Assembly: GCA_014323795.1 (NCBI GenBank)
Contig: JACONK010000037.1
Location: 301,398-365,397 of the forward strand
DNA: 64,000 bases
Source: Paracoccaceae bacterium
GTDB taxonomy: Bacteria; Pseudomonadota; Alphaproteobacteria; Rhodobacterales; Rhodobacteraceae
Direction: 5' to 3'
The stretch's first letter is position 1; the number at the start of each line of letters is the position of its first letter. Shown in pieces: positions 1-9,746 of this stretch. The notes beneath the pieces are model-generated. The model searched no databases. It saw only the letters and a program-made list of their open reading frames with translations, and had not been told where the DNA came from. Position numbers and translations under genes: made by a program.

Positions 1-389
1 CGGCATGATGGCACCAGAGGCTACGCCAGGCCCGCAATGCCGCCACAAATATCTGCTGTCATGAACGGAAAATCCGGCTATCCTGCGGGTGCTGCGCCCA
101 TGTGCTATGCAATGTCGTGATCCTGAATCTGGCTGCTTTTGGGGAATCTCGGGCTAAATACAGGTTTGTGGCCAGATCGGGGTGCTGAAAGAGGCCCGGG
201 TCGCCAGTGGCACTTCTGGCAGGCAAAATCGCCGGGGTATAGGAATTTCTTAATCCGGGCCCGCCAGGGCGGTGGCGCAGTTGCCGGGGAACCGCATTAT
301 AATGTATTGTACGGAGCCGGGATAAAACGGTGATCCGATTGATCCCTTGCCATGGTGTGCCGGGACAGACTGACAGGCAGGAACAACAG
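1..389. other. Gene-free stretch upstream of ctpA
   Basis: I see no convincing gene here. Short open frames on both strands lack ribosome sites and family resemblance. A perfect TATAAT lies at 298-303, about 90 bp before the ctpA start. The nearest TTGCCG (281-286) is only 11 bp upstream of it, so a standard sigma-70 promoter is not supported, though a -10-driven start remains possible. In many relatives an EnvC-type murein hydrolase activator precedes ctpA; no such gene is visible in this part of the window. Confidence 0.4.
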
Positions 390-1718
390 ATGAAAAAACT
401 CGCACTCGCCGCCGCCGGTGGCATACTGGCCGGGGTTCTGCTGACAGCACAGCTGACCGGCCCGCTGGTTGCCCGGGAAGCCGTGCGCACAAAATCCACC
501 TACGAACAGCTGGATCTGTTTGGCGATATCTTCGAACGCATCCGGTCGGCTTACGTGGAAGAGGTTGATGAAGAAGAGCTGATTCGCGCCGCGGTCAACG
601 GGATGCTGACCTCGCTCGATCCGCATTCGTCTTATCTTCCGCCCGAGGACTTCGGTGCTATGCAGGTGCAGACCCGGGGGGAATTCGGCGGGCTCGGCAT
701 CGAAGTGACCCAGGAAAACGGCTTTGTGAAAGTCGTGGCACCCATAGATGATACCCCGGCGGCAGAGGCGGGCGTACAGTCCGGTGACATCATCACCCGG
801 GTTGATGGTGACACGACGCTTGGCATGACGCTTAACGAAACGGTTGACAGAATGCGCGGGCCGGTGGGCAGCGAGATCGTTATCACCATCGTGCGCGAAG
901 GCCAGGAAGAACCTTTTGATATCACGATCATCCGTGACACCATTAAAGTGAAAGCAACCCGGGTCCGCCAGGAAGGTGATGCGGTGGTGTTGCGGATCAC
1001 AACGTTCTCGGAACAGACTTTTGCCAACCTCGAATCCGGATTGAAAGAACAGGTTGAAGAGATGGGCGGAATGGACAACGTTTCCGGTTTCATCATTGAT
1101 CTGCGCAACAACCCGGGTGGACTTCTTAATCAGGCGGTTCTGGTGTCCGACGCCTTTCTTGAAAAAGGTGAAATCGTATCCACCCGCGGGCGCAGTGCGG
1201 GCGATAGTGATCGCATCAACGCGCAGCCGGGTGACCTTGCCGAAGGCAAGCCGATCGTCGTGCTGATCAATAATGGCTCGGCCTCCGCGTCGGAAATTGT
1301 GGCCGGTGCCCTGCAGGATCACCACCGCGCTGTTGTGGTGGGAACCCGATCCTTCGGCAAAGGGTCGGTCCAGACGATCATGCCGCTGCAAGGGGACGGT
1401 GCCATACGCCTGACAACAGCCCGCTACTACACCCCGTCCGGCCGGTCGATTCAGGCACTTGGCGTGGCCCCGGACATTCTGGTAGACCAGCAGACCGAAA
1501 TCGAAGGGACCGCCGAAGAAGATGCCCGGTCCCAACGGTTTGAGGCGGACCTGCGCGGTGCGTTGGCCAATGACAGCCTGACCGAAAGCCAGCGCAAACA
1601 GCTGGAGGCGGAGCGCAAGGAACAGGAAGAGGTCGCCAAACGCCGGGCCGAAGACAGCCAGTTGGCGGTTGCGCTTGACGTGTTGACCGGGCTTGCCGTG
1701 CTTTATAACGACGACTGA
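390..1718 (+). CDS. ctpA: S41-family C-terminal processing peptidase
   Basis: A 442-residue periplasmic serine protease that cleaves C-terminal tails of envelope proteins. I chose the ATG at 390 because it opens directly into a signal or anchor segment (MKKLALAAAGG, hydrophobic to about residue 24). A PDZ domain follows (about 85-165, with the GLGIEV and GVQSGDII elements). The S41 catalytic domain contains GSASASE, with the nucleophile likely Ser299, and FGKGS with the general base Lys324; the 25-residue spacing matches the family's Ser/Lys dyad. The C-terminus is a charged coiled-coil-like tail. It abuts rppH with no gap, an arrangement common in alphaproteobacteria. Confidence 0.93.
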   Translation: MKKLALAAAGGILAGVLLTAQLTGPLVAREAVRTKSTYEQLDLFGDIFERIRSAYVEEVDEEELIRAAVNGMLTSLDPHSSYLPPEDFGAMQVQTRGEFGGLGIEVTQENGFVKVVAPIDDTPAAEAGVQSGDIITRVDGDTTLGMTLNETVDRMRGPVGSEIVITIVREGQEEPFDITIIRDTIKVKATRVRQEGDAVVLRITTFSEQTFANLESGLKEQVEEMGGMDNVSGFIIDLRNNPGGLLNQAVLVSDAFLEKGEIVSTRGRSAGDSDRINAQPGDLAEGKPIVVLINNGSASASEIVAGALQDHHRAVVVGTRSFGKGSVQTIMPLQGDGAIRLTTARYYTPSGRSIQALGVAPDILVDQQTEIEGTAEEDARSQRFEADLRGALANDSLTESQRKQLEAERKEQEEVAKRRAEDSQLAVALDVLTGLAVLYNDD

Positions 1719-2207
1719 TTGACCGTGACGCCGGAAAACATCTCCAGGCTGCCGTATCGCCCCTGCGTGGGCATTATGGTGGTGAATGCGGACGGTCTGG
1801 TCTTTGCCGCACAGCGGGTCGACACCCGCAACGACGCCTGGCAGATGCCCCAGGGCGGGGTGAACAAGGGCGAAGATCCCCGCGCCGCGGCCCTGCGGGA
1901 GTTGGAAGAGGAAACCGGCATCCCGGCGGATGCAGTGGAGGTTGTGGCAGAGACCGGCAATTGGATCCCCTACGACCTGCCCCATGATCTGGTTCCGAAG
2001 CTCTGGAAAGGGTACTATCGCGGGCAGGAACAGAAGTGGTTTCTGCTGCGGTTCCTTGGCCCGGACAGTCTGATAAACATCGAAACGGCGGTGCCCGAGT
2101 TTTCTGCCTGGCGATGGATGGACCGTGCGATGCTTCTGAAAAGGATCGTCCCCTTCAAGCGCCGTACATATGAAGAGGTATTTGCAAAATTCGAAGGGAT
2201 CGCATAA
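1719..2207 (+). CDS. rppH: RNA pyrophosphohydrolase (Nudix)
   Basis: A 162-residue Nudix hydrolase that removes pyrophosphate from the 5' end of triphosphorylated mRNAs and so starts RNA decay. The Nudix box spans residues 47-69 (GG..KGE..R.AA.REL.EETGI). The N-terminal YRPCVGIM and the DAWQMPQGG stretch are typical of RppH rather than general Nudix enzymes. The start is uncertain: a TTG at 1719 follows the ctpA TGA without a gap and a GTG lies two codons on. Translational coupling to ctpA is likely. Confidence 0.92.
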   Translation: MTVTPENISRLPYRPCVGIMVVNADGLVFAAQRVDTRNDAWQMPQGGVNKGEDPRAAALRELEEETGIPADAVEVVAETGNWIPYDLPHDLVPKLWKGYYRGQEQKWFLLRFLGPDSLINIETAVPEFSAWRWMDRAMLLKRIVPFKRRTYEEVFAKFEGIA

Positions 2208-2464
2208 GGCGGATACTCTGCCCTTCTGGCCACGGGCAATCGATCACCTTCTCCCCAGTGTGGCGGCCCAGTGCGTCCAGGCCACGTCACGGGGCTTTCG
2301 AACAGGTTCATGAATCGCTGCGATTACAGGGCCGGACGTCCCCGCCCACAGGCAAAACACGGGGTTCCCGGGTTTGTCGCAGGTGCCCTCCTGACCGAAA
2401 CCCCACAATTCGCACGGTTGCCCGACACGTCTGCCCCGTCTGCCCCTTCCCGTGTCATTGGTGA

Positions 2465-2929
2465 TCAGTCAAACCGGGCCTTGTTCAGAACCTGGAACAC
2501 CGGATCGTTGCGCACGGCCTCGTTGTCTTCGGCAAAGTCTACCGGCAAATTTCCGTTTTTGCTCCGCGCCCTGACGTTTGCGCCAGCGTCAATAAGGGTG
2601 CGGACGACATCCAAAGTGCCCCAAAACGCAGCCAAGTGAAGCGGTGTCCAGTCGAGTTTGTCCCGTGCCTCAATATCCGCGCCTGCGGCAATCAGGGCGC
2701 GGACGACATCCGGGGTACCATGCTCCGCCGCCCGGTGAAGCGGTGTCACGCCGTTTTTGTCCCGTGCCTCAATATCCGCGCCCGCAGCAATGCAGGCTGC
2801 CACGCGCCCGGACTGGTCTTGCTGTTCCCAAAATCCCTCCTCCTCCCAGTTACAGTCATTTGCCCGGGCGGCTGTTGCAACCACGATTGCGGCCAGCACG
2901 GCAGCGGCGATGAATGCGATGCGTGACAT
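2465..2929 (-). CDS. Secreted ankyrin-repeat protein
   Basis: A 154-residue protein with a clear Sec signal peptide (residues 1-23, ending ATAARA). Three ankyrin-type repeats follow, built on 'G.TPLHRAAE.G..DVVRALI.AGADIEARDK', at roughly 45-77, 78-110 and 111-145. Ankyrin repeats mediate protein-protein contacts; the partner is unknown. It is a lone gene, antiparallel to rppH and separated from both neighbours by gene-poor DNA. Such small exported ankyrin proteins are frequent in host-associated and marine alphaproteobacteria, so a host-interaction role is possible but not shown. The near-identical repeats suggest recent internal duplication. Confidence 0.85.
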   Translation of the reverse strand: MSRIAFIAAAVLAAIVVATAARANDCNWEEEGFWEQQDQSGRVAACIAAGADIEARDKNGVTPLHRAAEHGTPDVVRALIAAGADIEARDKLDWTPLHLAAFWGTLDVVRTLIDAGANVRARSKNGNLPVDFAEDNEAVRNDPVFQVLNKARFD

Positions 2930-3283
2930 GGTATCCTCCGGCTGTTTTCGCGGGTGTGTGGCGGATTATCCGCCCCCCCTACAGCCCCTCTTTCCATTTT
3001 TCGCCGCCACAACGGCGGTGCAGTTCCGGAGGGGAGGGGAAAACCCGTGGCCTGAAGTCGGCTTTATGTGGGGCCGAATCAGTGATTGTGGGCGGGCTTG
3101 TGCCATGGGCGCACCATAGACTGTGTGGCGCGGGGCCGTAGGTCACCCTGCCCCGTCCCCCGTTGTGGCAAGAATCACTCAACGGCGGCAGAAGGGGCAG
3201 AAGCCCGACAAGGCCGCAACGGAACCGCCCCTGTGCCGCGGCGAAAATCCGACAGAAGGGACGGGGGTGCCGGGGCAAGGTCA
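2930..3283. other. Gene-free stretch rich in TGTGGC words
   Basis: No gene found. The hexamer TGTGGC or its complement occurs at 2957, 3006, 3124 and 3164, far more than chance would give for 354 bp. No clear terminator for the flanking convergent or divergent genes was found. Confidence 0.4.
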
Positions 3284-4738
3284 TCAGCCGTGGAAGTTTG
3301 ACACCGCCTTGACCCGGGTAAAACCGTGGAGTGCCTCAAACCCTTTTTCACGCCCGTGACCGGACAGGCCCACACCGCCGAAGGGGATTTCGATACCGCC
3401 CCCGGCCCCGTAGTTGTTAATATAGACCTGTCCTGCGCGGATTTCCTTGGCCATGCGCATCTGGCGCGGACCGTTCATCGTCCAGCAACCTGCGACAAGG
3501 CCGTAGTCCGTGCCGTTGGCAATTGCCAAAGCCTCTTCATCGTCAGAGAACGGTATAGCGACCTGGACCGGACCGAAGATCTCGTCTCGGGCCAGCACGT
3601 GATCGGGCTTGTCACAGGCAAACAGCGTAGGCCGCACATAGGCACCCCCGTTCGGCGCGTCCGCGGCAATATCCGCCTCTGCCGCACGGGTCAGGTCGCC
3701 GCCCTGGCCCAGGAAATCTTCGACGATACCCTTCTGCCGGTTCGATACCACCGGACCAACATCAGGGTTGTCCGATGCCGGGCCGACCCGCAGTGCCCGG
3801 TAACGTTCTGCCATGGCCTCCACAACCTCGTCATAGCGGCTTTGATGCACCAGAATGCGCGACGAGGCAGAGCAGGTCTGCCCCGCGTTCTGCAGGCCTG
3901 CGCTGATCAGGACGGGCAGCGCAGCCCCGAGATCCGCATCTCCGAAGACGATCTGCGGGGATTTTCCGCCAAGCTCCAGCGTCACCGGAACGATATTTTC
4001 CGCAGCGTATTGCTGGATCAGCCTGCCCACACGGACAGAGCCGGTGAAAGACATATGGTGTACGCCCCGGTGCCGGGCGAGCGCGGCCCCCGCCTCCGGT
4101 CCGCGGCCCGGAACAAGGTTCAGCGCACCCGCGGGCAGCCCGGCGCGGCGACCGATCTCTGCAAAGGCGAGCGCGGTCAGGCTTGCCTCTTCCGCCGGTT
4201 TCAGCACCACCGCATTGCCCGCAGCCAGTGCCGCCCCGGCAGCCCGACCGATGATCTGCATCGGATAATTCCAGGGCACGATAATCCCGGCGACCCCATG
4301 GGGTTCGCGCAGCGTGTAGACAGTAAATCCATTCTGATAGGGGATCGTATCCCCGTGCAGTTTGTCTGCCGCGCCCGCGTAGAATTCGAGATAGCGGGCG
4401 AGCCCGACGACATCCGCATGCCCCTGTTTCAGCGGCTTGCCGACATCGAGGCTTTCAAGCTGTGCCAGTTCATCCGCGTGGTCAAGCACCAGCCGGTGCA
4501 TCCTGTGCAGGATACGCCCGCGTTCCATCGCCGTGGTTCTGCCCCATGCGCCTGCCATTGCCGCCTGTGCCGCGGCCACCGCCGCATCCACATCCGCCGC
4601 GCCCCCGGCGGCGATTTCGCACAGCACGGACCCGTCCGACGGGTTATAAAGCGGCAGCCGGTCACCGCTGTCAGCCGCACACCATGCGTCACCGATCAGG
4701 CAGAGGCCGGGATCAAGCCCGAGGGGGTGGATAGTCAT
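3284..4738 (-). CDS. NAD(P)-dependent aldehyde dehydrogenase (betaine-aldehyde-type)
   Basis: A 484-residue non-acylating aldehyde dehydrogenase that oxidises an aldehyde to the carboxylate. The catalytic thiol is Cys289 (GQTCSAS) and the general base Glu255 (LELGGKS). The Rossmann NAD site (VPWNYPMQ, VLKPAEE, FTGSVRVG) and the C-terminal FGGVGLSGHGREKG are intact. I chose the ATG at 4738, preceded by GGGAGACC; the frame stays open for about 98 more codons upstream, but that part has no family resemblance. It lies at the distal end of the minus-strand block carrying the importer and the microcompartment, so it probably handles an aldehyde from the same pathway or one that leaks out. The substrate cannot be read from the sequence. 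Confidence 0.9.
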   Translation of the reverse strand: MTIHPLGLDPGLCLIGDAWCAADSGDRLPLYNPSDGSVLCEIAAGGAADVDAAVAAAQAAMAGAWGRTTAMERGRILHRMHRLVLDHADELAQLESLDVGKPLKQGHADVVGLARYLEFYAGAADKLHGDTIPYQNGFTVYTLREPHGVAGIIVPWNYPMQIIGRAAGAALAAGNAVVLKPAEEASLTALAFAEIGRRAGLPAGALNLVPGRGPEAGAALARHRGVHHMSFTGSVRVGRLIQQYAAENIVPVTLELGGKSPQIVFGDADLGAALPVLISAGLQNAGQTCSASSRILVHQSRYDEVVEAMAERYRALRVGPASDNPDVGPVVSNRQKGIVEDFLGQGGDLTRAAEADIAADAPNGGAYVRPTLFACDKPDHVLARDEIFGPVQVAIPFSDDEEALAIANGTDYGLVAGCWTMNGPRQMRMAKEIRAGQVYINNYGAGGGIEIPFGGVGLSGHGREKGFEALHGFTRVKAVSNFHG

Positions 4739-5175
4739 GGCAGGTCTCCCGTAATTGGCTTTGGCGGCAGATTTAGAAACGATATCCGCAACCTGGAAAG
4801 ACGCCCTTTTTGCATTCTCGGGCGAAAATGGCGGAAAATCGATCCCCGATTCTGGCACCGGCTCGCAAATCCAGGGTCCGGACCAGGCAACCACATCCGT
4901 ACGTCGCAGAGTCGCCACACGGCTGCCTTTGTCAAGGAGATCATAGCGGACAATTCCACCCGTGTCATCATCAACACGACGTCTTTGAATTGGGTTCGAC
5001 ATTTCGGAAACCTTTCTTTGCCAGTGCGCCAAAGCGCAGTTTCGTGCAAGCCTACGCCGTTCGCGGGCAGGCGCAAGCCGAAGGACGACATGGGCCTGGC
5101 GGTTTCAGGCCTTCCTTTGCAGATTTTCGTGTGTCTCCGAATCAGGTCCGTGGCGCACTGTGCCCCGCTGTCTGC
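4739..5175. other. Gene-free stretch between aldehyde dehydrogenase and livF
   Basis: There are 437 bp with no supported gene. On the minus strand the aldehyde dehydrogenase frame is open through most of it, but the reading is low in family similarity and lacks a start with a ribosome site. It could hold a separate promoter for the aldehyde dehydrogenase. No clear terminator hairpin was found. Confidence 0.4.
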
Positions 5176-5880
5176 CTAGTGCCCGAAATATGCTTCTGCG
5201 AACGCCTCGTTTTCTGACAATTCCGCCGCCGTTCCCTCCGCCTTGACCCGCCCGCTTTCAAGCACGTAGACCCGTTCCGCAAGCGACAGGGCGAAGTTGG
5301 CGTTTTGCTCGGCGATCACAATTGTCAGGCCGAACTCATCGCGCAGGCGGCGCAAAACCCCGGCGATCTCGATACAGACCTTTGGGGCCAGTCCGATCGT
5401 CGGCTCATCGACCAGCAACACCTGCGGGGATGTCATAAGCGCACGTCCCAGGCTGACCATCTGCCGCTCGCCCCCTGACTGGGTGGAGATCTCCTGTCCC
5501 TCCCGCTCTTTCAGCCGGGGGAAGAGGCTGTGCACGATTCCCAGATTACGCTCAATATCGCCTCGTGCCGTGTAGGCACCGACCAAAAGGGTGTCGCGCA
5601 CGCTCATGTAGGGGAAGAGGTTGAAGCGTTCCGGCGCGTAACCCACCCCGTGCGCCACTATTGTAGCGGGTTTCCGGCCCAACACATCCGTACCCGCCAC
5701 CTGCACCGTGCCGGTCGCCCGGGCCAGCCCCATAACGCTGTCAAAGAATGTCGACTTGCCCGCGCCATTGGCACCGATCAGCGCGATAATCTCTCCCTTT
5801 GTTGCTCTGATGGACACATTAAAGAGTGCCTGTGCCCTGCCATAAAAGGCATTAAGGTCCGTGACAGTCAGACAGCTCAT
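5176..5880 (-). CDS. livF: LivF-type ABC transporter ATPase
   Basis: A 234-residue cytoplasmic ATPase of the branched-chain/hydrophobic amino acid (HAAT) uptake family. Walker A is GANGAGKS (near residue 36), the signature is SGGERQMVSLGRALM, and Walker B is VLLVDEPTIGLAP, followed by the H-loop-region variant VIAEQN typical of LivF. It overlaps the livG stop by 4 bp (ATGA), so the two are translationally coupled. It completes a five-gene importer (SBP, H, M, G, F) next to a microcompartment operon, which makes delivery of that pathway's substrate the most economical role. HAAT systems also carry amides, urea and amines, so the ligand is open. Confidence 0.9.
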   Translation of the reverse strand: MSCLTVTDLNAFYGRAQALFNVSIRATKGEIIALIGANGAGKSTFFDSVMGLARATGTVQVAGTDVLGRKPATIVAHGVGYAPERFNLFPYMSVRDTLLVGAYTARGDIERNLGIVHSLFPRLKEREGQEISTQSGGERQMVSLGRALMTSPQVLLVDEPTIGLAPKVCIEIAGVLRRLRDEFGLTIVIAEQNANFALSLAERVYVLESGRVKAEGTAAELSENEAFAEAYFGH

Positions 5881-6611
5881 GCCGCACCCCCCAGATAAGA
5901 CGTACGCACGGCCTGATTACCCATGACATCGGCGAATCTGCCCTGCGTGATCATCCGGCCCCGGTCGATGGCTATGGCACGGTCAATCAGGGGTTCCAGT
6001 GCCTTCAGGTCGTGGCTGACAATCAGAAACGTCATACCGTTCGTGCGCATGGATTGGATCAGGTCCGATATCCGGGCGATTTCCCCTACGGTCAGGCCGG
6101 CGAACACCTCGTCCAGCAGCATCACCTTCGGCTCCGTCGCCATGGTGCGCGCCATCTCCAGCTTGCGCAGATCGCCCATGGACAGTTCCGCCGGAACACG
6201 GTCAAGGTCTGCCTCCGTGAAGCCGACGGACAGTGCCAGGTTTCGTTCCCGTGCATGGTCCGGGCCGCGCATCACCATGCCCCGGATGCTGTCGGGCATC
6301 ATGCCGACACGGATATTTTCTGCTACGGAGATCTCCGGAAAAGGCCGCGGTACCTGGTAGGTGCGGCTTACGCCTGCGCGGATGCGCGCCGGAGTGGAAA
6401 GCGCGGTCAATTCAGCCCCGTCGAGCCTGATCGAGCCGGAGGTGGGGCGCAGTTCCCCCATAATCAGGCTGAAGACAGTCGTTTTCCCGGCCCCGTTCGG
6501 GCCAATCAGCCCGACGCTTTCACCCGGTTCCAATCGGAACGACAGGCCATCCGTCGCCATCAGGCCACCAAAGTGCTTGAAAAGTGTATTGACCTCCAAT
6601 GCCGCGCTCAT
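5877..6611 (-). CDS. livG: LivG-type ABC transporter ATPase
   Basis: A 244-residue ATPase, the second nucleotide-binding subunit of the importer. Walker A is GPNGAGKT. The signature is the LivG-type variant ELSMGDLRKLEMAR instead of the usual LSGGQ, and Walker B is VMLLDEVFAGL. The start at 6611 is chosen because its ATGA overlaps the livM stop and the protein then begins MSAALEVN, as expected. The C-terminus carries the extra LivG segment (GRMITQG...V..SYLG). It works with LivF on the cytoplasmic face of LivH/LivM. Confidence 0.9.
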   Translation of the reverse strand: MSAALEVNTLFKHFGGLMATDGLSFRLEPGESVGLIGPNGAGKTTVFSLIMGELRPTSGSIRLDGAELTALSTPARIRAGVSRTYQVPRPFPEISVAENIRVGMMPDSIRGMVMRGPDHARERNLALSVGFTEADLDRVPAELSMGDLRKLEMARTMATEPKVMLLDEVFAGLTVGEIARISDLIQSMRTNGMTFLIVSHDLKALEPLIDRAIAIDRGRMITQGRFADVMGNQAVRTSYLGGAA

Positions 6612-7546
6612 AACCGGCGTAACCGATCCCATACGCCTGTTGCGATGTGGATCAGCCCCCTGGGCTGGTACATGTATAGGACCAAAGCGATACTGCCATA
6701 AATGAGGTAGCGTTCGGCCCCTGGCAGATAGGGGCGCAGATATTCCAGCAGGAACGTCAGGAAAAATGCGCCGAGAACCGGCCCGACAATGGTTGAGACC
6801 CCGCCGATGAGTGCAGCCACGATGATGGTGAAGACCATGTTGATATCGAACAGGGCCCGCGGTGCGACAGAACCGAGGTAATGCACATAGAACGCACCCC
6901 CCAGTCCCGCCACGAAGGCGGAGGCCAGGAAGGCGAACATCTTTAACCGCACGATACTTAGGCCGGATCCGCTGACTGCCTCCTCATTCATGCCGATGGC
7001 CGATAGTGCCGTGCCGATGCGTGTGCGCATCAACAGCCACATGGAAAGCGCGATCACGACCATCAGGGTGACAGACAGGTAGTAGCCGTTTACCGCCCCG
7101 CGCGTCAGCGTCGGCAGGCCGGACATGCCCCGTGTGCCGCCCGTCAGATCCGGGCGGATCACCTGGACGAGCTGGTACATCAGCTCCATAAGGGCGAGCG
7201 TAACCAGCGCGAAGTAGCTGCCTTTGATCCTGAGTGCCGGGACCAGCACGATCACCCCGCCCAGCATGGTTGCGAGCACGGCTATGGGAATCGACATTTC
7301 CACTGGCACGTCGAAGTGCTTCGTCAGAATGGCCGTGGTATAAGCACCGATGCCGATCAAAAACGGGTGCCCGAAAGAGATATACCCCGTCCGTCCGCTT
7401 AAAACATCCCAGCTGATGGCAAAGATCGCCAGGTAATTGGCGAAGATGAACGTACGCAGCGTACCTTTAGACACAAACCAGGGCAGCAAAAACAGCCCCG
7501 CGATAAACAAAACCCAAAGCGCGAAATGATACCGGCGCAGGTTCAC
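6608..7546 (-). CDS. livM: LivM-type ABC transporter permease
   Basis: A 312-residue inner-membrane permease with about eight to nine hydrophobic segments. Family marks include GYISFGHPFLIGIGAYT, a conserved motif of branched-chain permeases, and LRIKGSYFALVTLA. I use the GTG at 7546, which overlaps the livH stop by 4 bp (GTGA). The same frame continues upstream for some 140 codons, but that part reads as the shadow of livH. It forms the translocation channel with LivH. Confidence 0.9.
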   Translation of the reverse strand: MNLRRYHFALWVLFIAGLFLLPWFVSKGTLRTFIFANYLAIFAISWDVLSGRTGYISFGHPFLIGIGAYTTAILTKHFDVPVEMSIPIAVLATMLGGVIVLVPALRIKGSYFALVTLALMELMYQLVQVIRPDLTGGTRGMSGLPTLTRGAVNGYYLSVTLMVVIALSMWLLMRTRIGTALSAIGMNEEAVSGSGLSIVRLKMFAFLASAFVAGLGGAFYVHYLGSVAPRALFDINMVFTIIVAALIGGVSTIVGPVLGAFFLTFLLEYLRPYLPGAERYLIYGSIALVLYMYQPRGLIHIATGVWDRLRRL

Positions 7547-8394
7547 GGTTCTTCCCTGCCAAAAAGCCCGTGCGGCCGTGCGATCAGAACGCCGATGATC
7601 AGGATCATGGTGAAGACGCCGCGCAGTTCCGGCGCGATGAGGCTGGATGTTATGATCTCCATAAAGCCCACGATATGGGCCACGATCAGGGTGCCGAAGA
7701 TGGATCCGATGCCGCCCACGATCACCACGGCAACGGCGATGATCAGCGGTGCCACCCACATGCCAGGATAAAGCTGCGTGTAGCTGGCGAAGAACACACC
7801 CGCGACCGCACCCAGGGTGCCCGATATGCCCCAGGTGAAGGCATTCACCCGATCCGTATCCACACCGGAAAGTGCCGCACCCTTGGGGTCCATGCTGACG
7901 GCCCGCATGGCACGGCCGATGTGGGTGGAACGCGCAAAGACGTAGAGTGCGATCAGAATGACCCAACTGACAATCGCCGCGATGAGGTTCGAATAGGGGA
8001 TGGCAATGTCTGCGACACGTCCAACCCCGGGAACGATGGGAAGGAGTATCTTCGAACTGTCTCCGAACCGGAAAATGATCCCTGCCTGAACAACCACCGC
8101 GAGGATCAGCGTGGAGATTTCCACCGCCACATGATTGCCCTTCAGTGGTTTGACGATTGCCTGGAATTTTGCCAGCCCCATGGCCGCGCCCACAACAGCG
8201 GCAAGCCCCACGCCCGCAAACTTCGGCAGACCCAATTGCTGGGCAAAATAGAAATAGGTGTAGCCCCCCGCCAGCAGGTAAGTGCCGTAGGCCAGGTTCA
8301 GCACCCGCCCCACAGAAAAGATCAGTGTAAAGCCCATCGCGATCAGGGCATAGAGCCCGCTGAGCAGAAGCCCTTGAATGAGGATTTGCAGCAT
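7543..8394 (-). CDS. livH: LivH-type ABC transporter permease
   Basis: A 283-residue integral membrane permease, starting MLQILIQGLLLSGLYALIA. It has the expected GRVLNLAYG element and the conserved segment around IGRAMRAVSMDPKGAALSGVD, which is the cytoplasmic loop that docks the ATPases. The start at 8394 is preferred over one nine codons upstream because it opens directly into the first membrane helix. It lies 65 bp after the binding-protein gene and is coupled to livM. Confidence 0.9.
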   Translation of the reverse strand: MLQILIQGLLLSGLYALIAMGFTLIFSVGRVLNLAYGTYLLAGGYTYFYFAQQLGLPKFAGVGLAAVVGAAMGLAKFQAIVKPLKGNHVAVEISTLILAVVVQAGIIFRFGDSSKILLPIVPGVGRVADIAIPYSNLIAAIVSWVILIALYVFARSTHIGRAMRAVSMDPKGAALSGVDTDRVNAFTWGISGTLGAVAGVFFASYTQLYPGMWVAPLIIAVAVVIVGGIGSIFGTLIVAHIVGFMEIITSSLIAPELRGVFTMILIIGVLIARPHGLFGREEP

Positions 8395-8459
8395 AATACG
8401 GGAGCCTTGGCCTGCAGGCACATCGCCGCGCTCCGGACGCTGACCCGGGCGCGGCTGTG

Positions 8460-9746
8460 TTATTTTACCCAGCTCGGCAGTTCAAACTCGGTATTTGCGT
8501 ATTCGAACGGGTAAACCACGCCGACCGACCCATCCTCCTTCCACTGGATGACCACCATGGACGGCTGGGCGAAGTCATAGGGTGCTTCCAGATCAAACAG
8601 CGCATTATGCGGATAGGTACGCCCCGTCACGGGCTCTTTGGTATCGTAATCCCAGAAGCCGTAGCGCAGCCACATTTTGCCATCCTTTTCAAGTTTCAGA
8701 TCCTGCTTAAGCATCGCCGCCGACCAAGCCTTGACGTCTTCAAATCCGCCAGCCTCTTCTGCGGCGGCCATGGCCTGTTTCAGCCCGTGATAGGCATTGA
8801 ACCCGTTGAAATGCGGCACTTTCGGGCGGGAGGAATACTTCGCCTGATAGTCATCCACGAACTTCCGGCTGACCGGATCAAGCGGAAAACCCACGGACGG
8901 AATCGGCGAAAGGGTGGAAATACCACCGCCAGCCCCGCCAGTGTCATCCCAGTATTCCAGACCCAGGGCAGAAACATTCACGCCCGTCATCGCCATCGGC
9001 ACCTGCAGCTTCACATATTGGGAAGAGATCACCTGGCTGTTCACTGAACTCACCTGATAGATGAAATCCGCCCCGGAAGCCCGGGCCTTGGAAAAGATCG
9101 GCGCAAAGTCAACGGTGTTCACGTCGTAGGTGATGATTTCTTTCACTTCGATGTCAGCCACCGGTGCCAGCCCGTCCGTCACGAGCCCGGTGATCGCGTC
9201 GCCGAATGCGGTATCTTCGGCCAGGATGACCACGGAATCGAATCCCATCTTTGCCTTCAGCACGTCCGCGCCGAAATTGATGTAGAGTGTCGCAAGTGCT
9301 TCATCCGAGGCGATGTTCATAAAGTAAGGGGCCATTGTGTCGCGGTCTTCCACGATCATGTCGATGATGTCGATGTAGCTGGTCCATGTGTCGAGCGTGG
9401 GGATCTGGAATTCCTGCATCCGGGGCAGCCAGCCCAGGCTGACATCGTCGATGGAGCCGGAGATGATGAAATCCACCTCCTCGGTTTCTGCCAGGTATTC
9501 ATAAGCTTTTACGCCTTCAGTCACATCTTCCTGCGTATCCGCCGCCACCAGCGTGATCTTTTGCCCGCCCATCACGCCGCCTGCGGCGTTGAGCTCCTCG
9601 ATCGCCACTTCTGCCCCGCGCAAGGTGGAAAGCCCGGTGTCCGATGACAGTGATCCGATGAAACCGACCTTGACGTCCGCCTCCGCAGCCGTCGCCATCA
9701 GCCCTGCGGCCATGGCTGCCGCAAAAAAAGCCCCGGTCTTCTGCAT
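8460..9746 (-). CDS. Periplasmic substrate-binding protein of the first Liv-type importer
   Basis: A 428-residue binding protein (Peripla_BP_6/LivK fold) with a Sec signal peptide at residues 1-24 (MQKTGAFFAAAMAAG...AEAD). The mature start DVKVGFIGSLSSDTG and the following LRGAEVAIEELNAAGGV are characteristic of this family. A strong ribosome site (AAGGAG, 9 bp before the ATG) fixes the start at 9746. It is the first gene of the importer operon. Proteins of this type bind amino acids, amides, urea or aromatic acids. The ligand is unknown, but the gene starts about 350 bp downstream of the microcompartment operon on the same strand. Confidence 0.92.
   Translation of the reverse strand: MQKTGAFFAAAMAAGLMATAAEADVKVGFIGSLSSDTGLSTLRGAEVAIEELNAAGGVMGGQKITLVAADTQEDVTEGVKAYEYLAETEEVDFIISGSIDDVSLGWLPRMQEFQIPTLDTWTSYIDIIDMIVEDRDTMAPYFMNIASDEALATLYINFGADVLKAKMGFDSVVILAEDTAFGDAITGLVTDGLAPVADIEVKEIITYDVNTVDFAPIFSKARASGADFIYQVSSVNSQVISSQYVKLQVPMAMTGVNVSALGLEYWDDTGGAGGGISTLSPIPSVGFPLDPVSRKFVDDYQAKYSSRPKVPHFNGFNAYHGLKQAMAAAEEAGGFEDVKAWSAAMLKQDLKLEKDGKMWLRYGFWDYDTKEPVTGRTYPHNALFDLEAPYDFAQPSMVVIQWKEDGSVGVVYPFEYANTEFELPSWVK

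Noticed and set aside
281..303. Sigma-70 promoter for ctpA from TTGCCG and TATAAT
   Set aside because: Spacer is only 11 bp; only the -10 element is convincing.
297..1985. Long minus-strand open frame across ctpA and rppH
   Set aside because: It is antisense to two clear genes, has histidine/arginine-rich, family-free content and no ribosome site; a GC-rich shadow frame.
3326..5179. 617-codon plus-strand open frame across the aldehyde dehydrogenase
   Set aside because: Antisense to a well-supported ALDH; composition is typical of a shadow frame.
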